From Myxococcales bacterium (GTDB taxonomy: Bacteria > Myxococcota_A > Polyangia > Polyangiales > Polyangiaceae), in NCBI GenBank assembly GCA_004193285.1, contig SECP01000019.1, forward strand, positions 62,001 to 126,000: a stretch of 64,000 bases of DNA, given 5' to 3'. The position numbers were made by a program, and so were the translations under genes. The notes below the pieces were generated by a model. It was given only the letters and a program-made list of their open reading frames with translations. It did no database searches and was not told where the DNA came from. Positions 48,293-57,191 of this stretch are shown piece after piece (positions within the stretch are counted from its first letter, which is position 1; every line of letters starts with the position of its first letter).

Positions 48293-51052
48293 GTGAGCAG
48301 CGTCTTCGCTCGAAAAGGCCGTTGGACGCGGGGTGCGGCTCCGGGTTGGACGCTCGGGCATCTTCTGCCGTTGATTTTGCTCCTAACGCCCAAGTGGGTG
48401 TCGGCGCAACAATCCGGAAGCGGAGCCATCCCGGGCGGTTCCACCGGTGCGGTCGTCAAGCAGCCGGAGGCGGACAACCAGCCCCAGCCCGTCGTGGTGA
48501 TGCCGGAGCTCGTGCACTTCGAGAACGCCCCGTACCCGGCGGAAGCGGAGAAGGCTGGTCTCCAGGGCAGGGTGGTCCTCAAGCTGACCATCGACAAAGA
48601 CGGCAACGTCACCGCCGCCGAGGTGCTCGAGCCAGCGGGCAACGGCTTCGACGAAGCGGCGCAGGCGGCGGCACTGAAGTTCAAGTTCAAGCCGGCGACG
48701 CGGGACGGCGTGCCCTTCGCCGCCAAGATCAAGTACGGCTACGACTTCACGTTGAAGGTGGTGGAGGCGCCGCCGCCGCCCCCTCCCACGACCGGTGAGC
48801 TCGGGGGCAAGCTGTTCATCGCCGGGGCGGACGCGCCGGTCGTGGGGGCCGAGCTCGTCATCGTGGGGCCACAAGCCGCGGAGCTGCGCGTCATGACGGA
48901 CGCGAGCGGGTCGTTCCAGATCCCCGCTCTGCCGCCTGGCAAATACAAGCTCAAGGTCAACGCCTCCGGCTTCGACCCGCTGGAGGTGGAGGAAGACGTC
49001 GTGGCTGGCGAAGCCATCGACGTGAAGTACCGTCTGTCTCCGGTGTCCGACGGGCTCGAGATCACGGTCCAGGGTGAGCGCCCCCCGCGCGAGGTCACCC
49101 GCCGCACCCTGGAGCGCCGCGAGATCAACCGCATTCCCGGCACCGGTGGGGACGCGCTGCGCTCGCTACAAAGCTTGCCGGGCGTCGCGCGGCCACCGGG
49201 CTTGGCCGGCCTCCTCATCGTGCGCGGCTCCGCGCCGGACGGCACGGCGTATTTCGTGGACGGCACGGACGTGCCGCTCATCTACCACTTTGGCGGCCTC
49301 TCCAGCGTGGTGCCGACGGAGCTGCTGGACCAGATCGACTTCTACCCCGGTAACTTCAGCGCTCGTTACGGTCGCGTCATGGGCGGCATCGTGGACGTAT
49401 CGCTCCGCAAGCCGGACACGAAGTGCAATGGGGACTACGGCAAGAAGACCGACAAGACCGGCTGCTTCCACGGCATGGCGCAGGTGGACTTGATCGACGC
49501 CCGCCTCCTCGTGCAGGGCCCGATCTCCAAGGAGTGGAGCTTCGCGGCGGCGGGGCGTTACAGCTGGTTCGACAAGTGGCTCAAGCCGGCGCTGGAGAGT
49601 GCCGGGTCCAGCGTGACGAGCGCGCCGATCTACTCGGACTACCAGCTCATCGCCGAGCACAACACGAACAAGTCTCGCACCAGCATCCGCGCGTTCGGCG
49701 CGGACGACCGCTTCGAGGTCATCATCACCGACCCGGCCGCGCAAGATCCGGCCTTCGGCGGTAACCTGCGCTTCGGCACCTCGTTCATGCGGGGTCAAAT
49801 TCTCAACGAAGCGAAGCTCTCGAGCGCCGTCGACCTGACGAGCATGTTCAGCGTCGGCAAACAGAAGATCAACTTCGGGCTCGGTATCTTCAAGTTCGAT
49901 CTGGATCTGACCCCCATCTACTGGCGCGAGGAGCTGGCGGTCAAAGTCGCCAAGGGCGTGAAGATCAACGCCGGCATGGACTTCGAGATGTCGCCCTACA
50001 AGGTGCTGGTGCGCGCTCCGCAGCCGCCGCGCCCCGGCGAGCCCGATCCGGGGCCGTTCGCGACGAGGCCGCTCAACGAGTCGCAAGACTCCGGCTTCAG
50101 TTTTCGCCCCGCCTGGTACGTGGAGGGTGAGCTCACCCCGCTGGACCGCCTGCGCGTCGTGCCCGGTGTGCGCTTGGACTTCGCGCGCGACTCCGGTCAC
50201 GCGGACTTCAGCCCGCGCATCAACGCGCGCTACGACATCGTGAAAGGTGAGGGGGCGGACGCCGGCTCCGGGGTCCCGTTCAAGCGGCGCACCACCATCA
50301 AGGGCGGTGCGGGCGTCTACAGCCAGCCCCCGCAGTTCCAAGAGACGGACGAAGTGTTCGGCACCCCGAACCTGCGCTCGAACCGCTCCGTGCACTACGC
50401 GCTCGGCATCGAGCAAGCGATCACGCGGACCATCGACCTGAGCATCGAGGGCTTCTACAAAGACTTGTCCGACCAGGTCTCGCGGAACGCGGACCCGCTC
50501 GGGTACGCGTACAACAACGCGGGCATCGGCTCGGTCAAGGGCATCGAGACCCTGCTCAAGTTCAAGCCCACGGAGCGCTTCTTCGGTTGGGTCGCGTACA
50601 CGCTCTCGCGCAGCGTGCGCCGGGACGCTCCGGGCGCGGAAGAGTACCTGTTCCAGTACGACCAGACGCACAACCTGATCATGCTCGGCAGCTACCGGCT
50701 CGGCCGAGGCTGGGAGTTCGGCGCTCGTTTCCGCATCGTCTCCGGGCCCCTCGACACCCCGGTCGTTGGTCGGCCCTCTCTACCGGCCGTGTACGCGGCG
50801 GACGCCGGCGCTTACGTGCCTCTGCAGGGCAAGCCGTACACGACGCGCCTGCCGCTGTTCCACCAGATGGACATCCGGGTGGACAAGCGCTGGCAGTTCA
50901 AGTCCTGGGCGTTCTCCACCTACTTGGACGTGCAAAACGTCTACAACCACGCGGCGGCAGAGAGCTTCGTCTACAACTACGATTTCAGCCGGCGAAGCTA
51001 TCAAACCGGCATTCCCATCATTCCGAGTATCGGCGTGCGAGGTGAGCTATGA
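48293..51052 (+). CDS. TonB-dependent receptor with N-terminal TonB C-domain and carboxypeptidase-like domain
   Basis: A 919-residue outer-membrane protein (from the GTG at 48293; GTG 48287 and TTG 48257 are alternatives). After the signal peptide (LLPLILLLTPKWVSA) residues ~65-145 are a TonB C-terminal domain: YPAEAEKAGLQGRVVLKLTIDKDGNVTAAEVLEPAGNGFDEAAQAAALKFKFKPATRDGVPFAAKI. Residues ~165-255 are a carboxypeptidase-regulatory domain. The plug (~265-385) includes EINRIPGTGGDALRSLQSLPGVARPPG and DQIDFYPGNFSARYGRVMGGIVDV. The rest is a barrel ending ...FSRRSYQTGIPIIPSIGVRGEL. The substrate is unknown. The next lipoprotein overlaps by 4 nt. Confidence 0.9.
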   Translation: MSSVFARKGRWTRGAAPGWTLGHLLPLILLLTPKWVSAQQSGSGAIPGGSTGAVVKQPEADNQPQPVVVMPELVHFENAPYPAEAEKAGLQGRVVLKLTIDKDGNVTAAEVLEPAGNGFDEAAQAAALKFKFKPATRDGVPFAAKIKYGYDFTLKVVEAPPPPPPTTGELGGKLFIAGADAPVVGAELVIVGPQAAELRVMTDASGSFQIPALPPGKYKLKVNASGFDPLEVEEDVVAGEAIDVKYRLSPVSDGLEITVQGERPPREVTRRTLERREINRIPGTGGDALRSLQSLPGVARPPGLAGLLIVRGSAPDGTAYFVDGTDVPLIYHFGGLSSVVPTELLDQIDFYPGNFSARYGRVMGGIVDVSLRKPDTKCNGDYGKKTDKTGCFHGMAQVDLIDARLLVQGPISKEWSFAAAGRYSWFDKWLKPALESAGSSVTSAPIYSDYQLIAEHNTNKSRTSIRAFGADDRFEVIITDPAAQDPAFGGNLRFGTSFMRGQILNEAKLSSAVDLTSMFSVGKQKINFGLGIFKFDLDLTPIYWREELAVKVAKGVKINAGMDFEMSPYKVLVRAPQPPRPGEPDPGPFATRPLNESQDSGFSFRPAWYVEGELTPLDRLRVVPGVRLDFARDSGHADFSPRINARYDIVKGEGADAGSGVPFKRRTTIKGGAGVYSQPPQFQETDEVFGTPNLRSNRSVHYALGIEQAITRTIDLSIEGFYKDLSDQVSRNADPLGYAYNNAGIGSVKGIETLLKFKPTERFFGWVAYTLSRSVRRDAPGAEEYLFQYDQTHNLIMLGSYRLGRGWEFGARFRIVSGPLDTPVVGRPSLPAVYAADAGAYVPLQGKPYTTRLPLFHQMDIRVDKRWQFKSWAFSTYLDVQNVYNHAAAESFVYNYDFSRRSYQTGIPIIPSIGVRGEL

Positions 51053-52092
51053 GGCAGCGTCTCTTGCTTTTGAGCGCGGTCGCGCTGCTCGCGGCGACCG
51101 GCTGTGGTCCGAGCTTCGATCCGGGTAACGAGGTGACCTCGCTCCGCGTGCTCGGCGTCAAGAAAGACAAGCCCTACGCGCAGCCAGGTGATGACGTCAC
51201 CCTCCAGCTCCTTTGGCACGACGCCAAGGGTCCGCGCCCCGTCCAGCGGGCCTTCATTGGCGGCTGCGTCAACCCGGCCGGTGACCTCTATTACGGCTGC
51301 TTCGCGGAGTACGCCAAGAACGCGGCTGCGGGCGAACCGCCCGCTTTCGCGCAGGGAGATACCTTCACGGTCACCCTGCCGCGGGACATCATCTCGAGCC
51401 GCCCGGCTCCGGAAGAGGGGCGCTCGGCTTATGGCGTCTACATCGTGTTCTTTGCGGTGTGCGCCGGCACGCTGAGCTTCGACACGACCGCGGATGGCAC
51501 GGCGGTAGGCTCGACGGGGCTACCCGTGCTCTGTCTGGACGACGACGGGCAGCCCCTCGGCTCGGACGACTTCATCGTCGGCTACTCCTCAATCTATTCT
51601 TTCGCGGACGCGAGCAACCGGAACCCCGCGTACGTGGTCGACAGCAGTGGGAGGACGGCCTTCGAGGTCGCCGGCGCCCCCGTCGCGGCGGACTGCGTGG
51701 GGGAAGCCTGCCAGGGCGCAATGCCGGTAGAGGTGGATTGCGACGCGGAGCCGGAGCGGTGCATCGACGCCTGTGACGAAGACGGCGACTCTGGCTGCCC
51801 CGAAATCGAGATCAAGCCCGCGCTGGAGGAGGAGGACAACGTCGAGCGCGACGACGTCAGCTCCCGCCTTTTCGGCACGGATGTCACGGAGCAGATGTGG
51901 GTGAACTACTACGTGGATCGTGGTTCCATGTCGCAGGTTCGCTTGCTAAACGACGCGACGACGGGCTGGAACGCGAAATATCGCGGTGAGCTTCGCGCTC
52001 CCAAGGCGCCGGGGCCGCTGCAGATCTGGTCGGTCGTTCACGACAACCGCGGCGGCATGGAGTTCGCTCGCGTGACGCTACGAGTCAAGTAG
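51049..52092 (+). CDS. Lipoprotein coupled to the TonB-dependent receptor
   Basis: A 347-residue lipoprotein with lipobox LAATGC (C19). Its ATG overlaps the TGA of the receptor gene (ATGA), so the two are co-translated and probably act together at the outer membrane. The mature part has Ig-like strands at the start (EVTSLRVLGVKKDKPYAQPGDDVTLQLLWHDAKG) and end (GPLQIWSVVHDNRGGMEFARVTLRVK), with an acidic, Cys-rich middle (DCVGEACQGAMPVEVDCDAEPERCIDACDEDGDSGC). Probably a surface partner of the receptor; ligand unknown. Confidence 0.8.
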   Translation: MRQRLLLLSAVALLAATGCGPSFDPGNEVTSLRVLGVKKDKPYAQPGDDVTLQLLWHDAKGPRPVQRAFIGGCVNPAGDLYYGCFAEYAKNAAAGEPPAFAQGDTFTVTLPRDIISSRPAPEEGRSAYGVYIVFFAVCAGTLSFDTTADGTAVGSTGLPVLCLDDDGQPLGSDDFIVGYSSIYSFADASNRNPAYVVDSSGRTAFEVAGAPVAADCVGEACQGAMPVEVDCDAEPERCIDACDEDGDSGCPEIEIKPALEEEDNVERDDVSSRLFGTDVTEQMWVNYYVDRGSMSQVRLLNDATTGWNAKYRGELRAPKAPGPLQIWSVVHDNRGGMEFARVTLRVK

Positions 52093-52201
52093 CGCCCCGG
52101 GCGCAAGCTCGTGGCGGAGCGCGCGCGCTGTCCTAAGTTCTGCCGCGTGCGATCTCTTCCGGACGGCTGGCGGAATCAGCCGCGGTTGCTACATTCGTAG
52201 T

Positions 52202-52435
52202 ATGCGGCACGTCTATTCATTGCTAGCCGCCGCAACGGCGACGCTGCTCTCCACGGCCTGTGGCGCAGCGACTCCGGCTCCCGTCCAAGCTCCGCCGCGC
52301 GCCATCGACGTCGAGACTCAGGTCTCTCCCGCCCCTCGTCGGCGGGACGTGCTGCCCCCGCTCGTCGCTCCGCCTCCAGCCTACGGCAACAAGATTGTCC
52401 TGGCGCGGGGCGTAACGACTTCGCGCTCTCACTGA
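52202..52435 (+). CDS. Small lipoprotein
   Basis: A 77-residue predicted lipoprotein with lipobox LSTAC (C20) and a Pro/Ala/Arg-rich mature part without recognised motif. The signal peptide MRHVYSLLAAATATLLSTAC is convincing; the rest (PAPRRRDVLPPLVAPPPAYG) may be a linker-like peptide. It stands alone between the receptor operon and a minus-strand lipoprotein gene. It has no strong ribosome site, so the call is tentative. Confidence 0.5.
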   Translation: MRHVYSLLAAATATLLSTACGAATPAPVQAPPRAIDVETQVSPAPRRRDVLPPLVAPPPAYGNKIVLARGVTTSRSH

Positions 52436-52486
52436 CGCCTCGATTCCGCCGCCGCGAGAACGGACGCTACGCCGCGCGCGAAGGTG

Positions 52487-52903
52487 TCACTCCCGACAAG
52501 CGGCTGCCGCCGCCTTGTACTTGTCGTCGGCGTCTCGCAGCTGCGATTCGAAAGTCTTGAACTGCTGCTTGGCGAAGTAGCCGTCGAAAGCCGCTTTCGC
52601 TTTCTGGACCGCGGGGTCCGCGGTGTTCCAGGTGATCTTCTCGTACATGAACGAGGCGCTCACCATCTCCGCCTGCTTGCTGAGCGTGCCCCAAGCCTCC
52701 ACGTGGGGCTGCTTCTTGTCCGCGGGCAGCTCCTCGATGCCGATCGCCGGCGCGACTTGGTTTTTGGCCGCGGACTCCGAAACGACCTTCCAAGAGGCGG
52801 AGGCGGCGTTGCGCGCCTTGGCGCACGTCTCTTCGTCCTTGCAGCCAGCGAGGGCCGCCACTCCGAAAAGAACCAACCAGAATTCAGCCGAGCGTCGCGT
52901 CAT
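52487..52903 (-). CDS. Small helical lipoprotein
   Basis: A 138-residue lipoprotein with lipobox AALAGC (C21). The mature protein is helical and charged (CAKARNAASASWKVVSESAAKNQVAP, HVEAWGTLSKQAEMVSASFMYEKITWNTADPAVQKAKAAFDGYFAKQQFKTFESQLRDADDKYKAAAAAC). The style is like the DUF3829 lipoprotein at 33267-34271 but shorter. It is divergent from the kinase-FHA gene at 53103 with ~200 bp between, in which I see no further gene. Function unknown. Confidence 0.75.
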   Translation of the reverse strand: MTRRSAEFWLVLFGVAALAGCKDEETCAKARNAASASWKVVSESAAKNQVAPAIGIEELPADKKQPHVEAWGTLSKQAEMVSASFMYEKITWNTADPAVQKAKAAFDGYFAKQQFKTFESQLRDADDKYKAAAAACRE

Positions 52904-53102
52904 GAGGCCTCTTTTTCCTAAAGCGGGGCCCAGGCCCCCGGCCCGAGCCGCGTGACCCTACCTCCATCGCCGCCTCGCTAGCTGCCTGGGGCAAGGAAGA
53001 AGCCGTTTTTCTACTCAGCGCGGCCAGCCGCGATATCGGATTGCAGTATGGCGAGAGATCGGAGACGCTAGACCGACTTACCGAAGACCCCGATCGGGCA
53101 AG

Positions 53103-54797
53103 ATGGTTCAGGCGTCCAAGAATATCCCGCCGCTAGGGCACGGCACCGTCGTCAACGATCGCTACGAGATCCGGCAAAGCCTCGGCAAGGGCGGCATGGG
53201 CGAGGTCTTCCTAGCCTACGACCGCAGCACGCAGCAGCCGGTCGCGTTGAAGGTGGTGCGCGAAGAGTCGCGCATGCCGGGCGATGACGAGGCTCTTCGT
53301 CAAGAGCTCCTGCTGGCGCGCTCCGTAAGCCACCCCAACGTTTGCCGCGTGCACGATCTCGCGCCCAGCCCTTGGGGGCCCATCCTGGTGATGGAGCACA
53401 TCGCCGGGCAGACTCTGCACACGCACATCCGCCGGCGGAAGGCTCAAGGCGGCTACACCGCGGATGAGTTTCGAAAGATCGCCAGCGAAGCTTCGGCGGG
53501 GCTCGCCGCTATTCATGCTCAGGGCCTGGTGCACGGGGACTTGAAGCCCGGCAACGTGATGGTGACGAACGACCGCGCCATCATCTTGGATTTTGGTTTC
53601 GCGCAAGAGCGTGCGCGCTTGAGCGCGCGTCGCCCCGGCGCTCCGCCGGACGGTGGCACGCCGAACTACATGGCCCCGGAGCGACTCCGCTCCGGTGGCG
53701 CGAGCCCAGAGGACGACATGTACGCCCTGGGCCTCACGCTCTGGGAGATGTGGACCTGCCGCGTCCCGGAGCCGGGCTATCGCCCGCGCGCCAAGCCGAT
53801 GCGCTCGCAGATCATGTTCGACGTTCCGTCCGGGCTCTCCGTCGACGAGGTCAAGCAGATCTTCCGCTGCTTGGGCGACGATCCGAGCTCGCGGCCCACC
53901 GCGCGCCACCTGCGCTTCTTCAACCCGAGCTCTCTCACCACGAGCCAGGTGCAGATCGTACGGGAGCGAATCAATCCCGGTGCACCTCCCGGTCGCTCCG
54001 CGAGCGAAGCGTTCGTTCCCGGTGGGCAGTCCCTACTGGTCACTTACTGCACCAACGCGCCGGAGGCGGCGGGGATGATGTTTTCTCTCGAGAAGCCGAT
54101 GATGACGATCGGTCGTCGCGCCGGCCAAGACATCGTCATGCCGGAGGCGACGGTCTCGGGCGCGCACGCCGTGCTGCGTTGTCAGAACGGCTCCTGGACC
54201 ATCGAAGACGTCGGGAGCACCAACGGCACTTACGCAGACCACAGCTACGAGCGCAAAAAGACGGTCGCGGTGCTGCACGGCGCGGAGCTGCAGCTCGGGG
54301 AGTCCCGGGTGAAGCTCGTGAGCTTTCAAGATCGTTCGCCCCAGCACGAACGGGCCCGCGCCTACCTGCTGCGGCGGGACGGCCTGACCGGGCTCTACCA
54401 ACGCGAGGAGATGGTGCGAGCGATCGAAGACGAACGCGCCTTCGCGGAGTGGGCGAACGCACCGCTCGCGATTGCGCGCTACCACATCCGCGGACCCAAC
54501 CGGCACGTCAGCGAACGGCCCACCATCTTGGAGATGCTGGCGTTACGTCGCGCGGCGCAGCGCGTGCTGGAGCTGACCGAGATGCTGCTGCTCAGCCTCG
54601 TACCCGCGGTAGCCGGGCGCACGGGCCCACTCAAATTCGCCGTCGGCATGACGGGGCCGAGCCTGGAAGAGGCGCGCAACGTCGTGGAGCAAGTCGTCTC
54701 GCAGGTCCAGGGCTTGATGCCGGAAGCGCTGGACCTAGCGGCAACGCTCGTGCGAGCAGAGCCTGGACAGAACGTCCACGCCCTGCTCGATGATTGA
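53103..54797 (+). CDS. Ser/Thr kinase with FHA domain and GGDEF-like C-terminus
   Basis: A 564-residue protein. Kinase (~20-290): GKGGMGEV, VALKVV, a catalytic loop HGDLKPGN where the usual Arg of HRD is Gly, DFGFAQE and GTPNYMAPER. Residues ~320-410 are an FHA domain with TIGRRAGQDIVMPEATVSGAHAVLRC, GSTNGTYADHSY and GESRVKLVSF, the phosphothreonine-binding loops. Residues ~425-560 begin RDGLTGLYQREEMVRAIEDERAF, the GGDEF-family opening, but no GGDEF/GGEEF signature follows, so cyclic-di-GMP synthesis is unlikely. The stop overlaps the next gene by 8 nt. Confidence 0.87.
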   Translation: MVQASKNIPPLGHGTVVNDRYEIRQSLGKGGMGEVFLAYDRSTQQPVALKVVREESRMPGDDEALRQELLLARSVSHPNVCRVHDLAPSPWGPILVMEHIAGQTLHTHIRRRKAQGGYTADEFRKIASEASAGLAAIHAQGLVHGDLKPGNVMVTNDRAIILDFGFAQERARLSARRPGAPPDGGTPNYMAPERLRSGGASPEDDMYALGLTLWEMWTCRVPEPGYRPRAKPMRSQIMFDVPSGLSVDEVKQIFRCLGDDPSSRPTARHLRFFNPSSLTTSQVQIVRERINPGAPPGRSASEAFVPGGQSLLVTYCTNAPEAAGMMFSLEKPMMTIGRRAGQDIVMPEATVSGAHAVLRCQNGSWTIEDVGSTNGTYADHSYERKKTVAVLHGAELQLGESRVKLVSFQDRSPQHERARAYLLRRDGLTGLYQREEMVRAIEDERAFAEWANAPLAIARYHIRGPNRHVSERPTILEMLALRRAAQRVLELTEMLLLSLVPAVAGRTGPLKFAVGMTGPSLEEARNVVEQVVSQVQGLMPEALDLAATLVRAEPGQNVHALLDD

Positions 54798-55533
54798 GCC
54801 GAGGGCCTCGGCGATGGCCGGACCGCCGTCTCGATCTTCGATGCCGTCCGTACCGGGCGAGCCGCGTATCCGCCGCCTCGGTCTCGGCTCGAGCAGCGGC
54901 GGTGATCGTCCGCTGCGCGCTCAGGTCGTGGTGGGCTTGGTGTGTGTTGCGGTGCTCATCGCGGTGCCGCTTTACCTGCTGCGCAAGCCGTCCTTCAAGG
55001 GGAGCGCGGAGGCGGCGTCGGCCAGCGCGTCCGCGAGCAATGGGGCAGGTGCGCCCCGCGCGCAGCCGGCTCCTGCGACGCCGCCTGCGCCCCCGCCTCG
55101 GCTCACTCTCGGCCCGGTTCAGAAGGTCCGCTGCGGAGCCTCCGCGGCGGCGACGCCCAACGAGGGTACCCTGTGCGACACGTTGCCGCCTTTCGAGGAG
55201 GCGCTGAAGCAAGCCATCCTCGGTAACGAGGGCTGCGCTCCCAAGTCCAAGCTCAAGGGCAGCATCAACTACGTGCTGACGGTGGACTTCGCCCGCAAGA
55301 AGCTGCACATCTTTCCCGGGGCGAGCGGGGACTGGCGCGGCAAGCAAGCGCGGCGCGCGACGAGCTGCGTGGAAGCGGCCGTGAAGGTCGCGGACTGGAA
55401 CGTGCCGCACCAGTATCGCTTTTACGCGATCGCCGTCTTGGCCACGTACGCCGGCGCGCAGGGCGAGCCGCTGCCGGCGGCTGGTACGACGCCTGCGGCG
55501 CCGAGCGGCCCCGCTTTGCCTAACTTCGAATGA
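54790..55533 (+). CDS. Single-pass membrane protein coupled to the kinase-FHA gene
   Basis: A 247-residue protein with a cytosolic Arg/Ser-rich N-terminus, one membrane helix (VVVGLVCVAVLIAVPLYLL, residues ~45-63), a Pro/Ala linker and a periplasmic domain of ~130 residues with two cysteine pairs (VRCGASAAATPNEGTLC, EGCAPKSKL, SCVEAA) and INYVLTVDFARKKLHIFPG. It overlaps the kinase gene by 8 nt, suggesting a partner or substrate of that kinase. No family recognised. Confidence 0.78.
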   Translation: MIEPRASAMAGPPSRSSMPSVPGEPRIRRLGLGSSSGGDRPLRAQVVVGLVCVAVLIAVPLYLLRKPSFKGSAEAASASASASNGAGAPRAQPAPATPPAPPPRLTLGPVQKVRCGASAAATPNEGTLCDTLPPFEEALKQAILGNEGCAPKSKLKGSINYVLTVDFARKKLHIFPGASGDWRGKQARRATSCVEAAVKVADWNVPHQYRFYAIAVLATYAGAQGEPLPAAGTTPAAPSGPALPNFE

Positions 55534-55539
55534 CGCGTC

Positions 55540-56196
55540 TCAGGCCGCGGTCTTCACGCTGTCCAGCAGCTTGTAGAACTCCGGCTTGGCCTGCTTCACC
55601 GTTTTGCTCGGCCCCGTCATCTTGAAAAAGTACGCGCCGGAGGGTGATTCCACGATGCCGCCCACGAGGCCGTAGTTTTCCTTCGCTTTGGCGCCACCGG
55701 CCATGCCCATCCCCGCCCCCGCGGAGAAGGTTCCGGACTCTAGCTCGACGGTGTGCTGCCGGAGGCCATTGGCTTCGCGATCCGCGCGCTTCACGTCTCC
55801 CGGTTTGACGGAGCCGAACTGCCCCACCCACCGGTCCACGTTCGCGTCGATGCTGCCGCCCTGACCGGGGCCGAAATAAAACACGGTGAGCTCGCCGTCC
55901 TCTGCATCACCCTCGGCACGCGGAACGACGTAGCTCGCTTTGCGCATCGGGTTGGAGGGCGGCACTCGGCGGAAGGTCGGCGGATCGATCCAAGTGACGT
56001 GAAGGGGCTCCTGCGGAGCGGAGGCGGCGGGCGAAGGAGCCACCGGCACCGCGGCCACGCTCGACGGTGGCAACAGGGGCGATGCCGGCTGCGCGGACGG
56101 CTCCGGCGCCTTCTTTTCGCAGGCGAGGCACAGGGCCAAACACAGCGAGAGTGATCCGAAACGGACGCGAGGACCGAGAGCGCTGAAAGCCACCAT
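55540..56196 (-). CDS. Lipoprotein of unknown function
   Basis: A 218-residue lipoprotein with lipobox LCLAC (C26), a Pro/Ala/Ser-rich linker (~30-65) and a mature domain of ~145 residues: WIDPPTFRRVPPSNPMRKASYVVPRAEGDAEDGELTVFYFGPGQGGSIDANVDRWVGQFG, then HTVELESGTFSAG, GLVGGIVESPSGAYFFKMTGPSKTV. The pattern looks like a periplasmic alpha/beta fold. It converges with the membrane protein gene (7 bp apart) and diverges from terC. Function unknown. Confidence 0.78.
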   Translation of the reverse strand: MVAFSALGPRVRFGSLSLCLALCLACEKKAPEPSAQPASPLLPPSSVAAVPVAPSPAASAPQEPLHVTWIDPPTFRRVPPSNPMRKASYVVPRAEGDAEDGELTVFYFGPGQGGSIDANVDRWVGQFGSVKPGDVKRADREANGLRQHTVELESGTFSAGAGMGMAGGAKAKENYGLVGGIVESPSGAYFFKMTGPSKTVKQAKPEFYKLLDSVKTAA

Positions 56197-56252
56197 GAGC
56201 GGGAAAATAGCCTTCTAGCATGCCCGCGGCGAGCATGATAGGAGCGGCAAAC

Positions 56253-57191
56253 ATGCATCCCGCTGCCACGCTCTTGGACTGGGGAGCCTTCGCGGGTGCG
56301 GTGCTGGGCCTGATGGCGGTGGACTTCGCCATCTTCGGCCGCATCCAGCACATGTCCTTTCGCGTCGCGCTGGTGCGCAGCGTGATGTGCCTCGGCGTAG
56401 GTCTCGGCTTCGCTGGGTTCGTCTACACCCGGATGGGTACGAACGCGTCGCTCCTCTACCTGACCGCCTACTTGGTGGAGGAGTCGCTCTCGGTCGACAA
56501 CCTGTTCGTGTTCCTCGTGCTGTTCAACTATTTCGGGCTCACCGAAAGTAAACAGCAACGCGTGCTCTTTTGGGGCATCACCGGCGCAATCATCATGCGC
56601 GGTGTGTTCATCGGGGCAGGGGAGGCGCTGCTCCATCGCTTCCACTGGATGATGTACGTATTCGGGGCGTTCCTCATCTACACGGGCGCCAAGCTGCTCT
56701 TCCGCAAGGAGGAGGCGAACGACCCGGAGGACAACCCGGCGCTCAAGCTGGCCCGCCGCTACATCCGCACCACGCCCGACTATCACGGTGACCACTTCTG
56801 GGTGATCAAGGACGGCAAGCGCTACGCGACTCCGCTCTTCTTGGTGCTCATCGTCATCGAGCTGACGGACGTGATTTTCGCGGTGGACTCCGTGCCGGCG
56901 GTGCTCGCCATCTCCCACGACACGTTCATCATCTACACGTCGAACATCATGGCCATCTTGGGCCTGCGCGCGCTGTACTTCGTGCTCGCGGGAATGATGG
57001 GCCGCTTTCACCACCTGGGCACTGGCCTCGCGCTGATCCTTCTCTTCATCGGCGCCAAGATGGTGGGCGCGCACTGGGTGCACGTTCCCACCTGGGTATC
57101 CCTAGGCGTGATCGTCCTGGTGCTCGCGGGATCGATCGGCATCTCCTTGCTTCGTCCGCAACCAGCTGAAGAGCCTCCAGGCACCTCATGA
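56253..57191 (+). CDS. TerC/Alx family integral membrane protein
   Basis: A 312-residue polytopic membrane protein of the TerC family. Features include YLVEESLSVDNLFVFLVLF with its acidic membrane residues, FWGITGAIIMRGVFIG, FGAFLIYTGAKL, and VLIVIELTDVIFAVDSVPAVLAISHDTFIIYTSNIMAILGLRALYF. These acidic residues mark Alx/TerC manganese exporters in other bacteria. GGAG eight bases before the ATG at 56253 sets the start; an in-frame ATG at 56220 is weaker. Its TGA overlaps the malQ ATG (57188-57191). Confidence 0.92.
   Translation: MHPAATLLDWGAFAGAVLGLMAVDFAIFGRIQHMSFRVALVRSVMCLGVGLGFAGFVYTRMGTNASLLYLTAYLVEESLSVDNLFVFLVLFNYFGLTESKQQRVLFWGITGAIIMRGVFIGAGEALLHRFHWMMYVFGAFLIYTGAKLLFRKEEANDPEDNPALKLARRYIRTTPDYHGDHFWVIKDGKRYATPLFLVLIVIELTDVIFAVDSVPAVLAISHDTFIIYTSNIMAILGLRALYFVLAGMMGRFHHLGTGLALILLFIGAKMVGAHWVHVPTWVSLGVIVLVLAGSIGISLLRPQPAEEPPGTS

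Noticed and set aside
49166..50671. A 501-codon open frame on the minus strand
   Set aside because: Antisense to the TonB-dependent receptor barrel and lacking domains.
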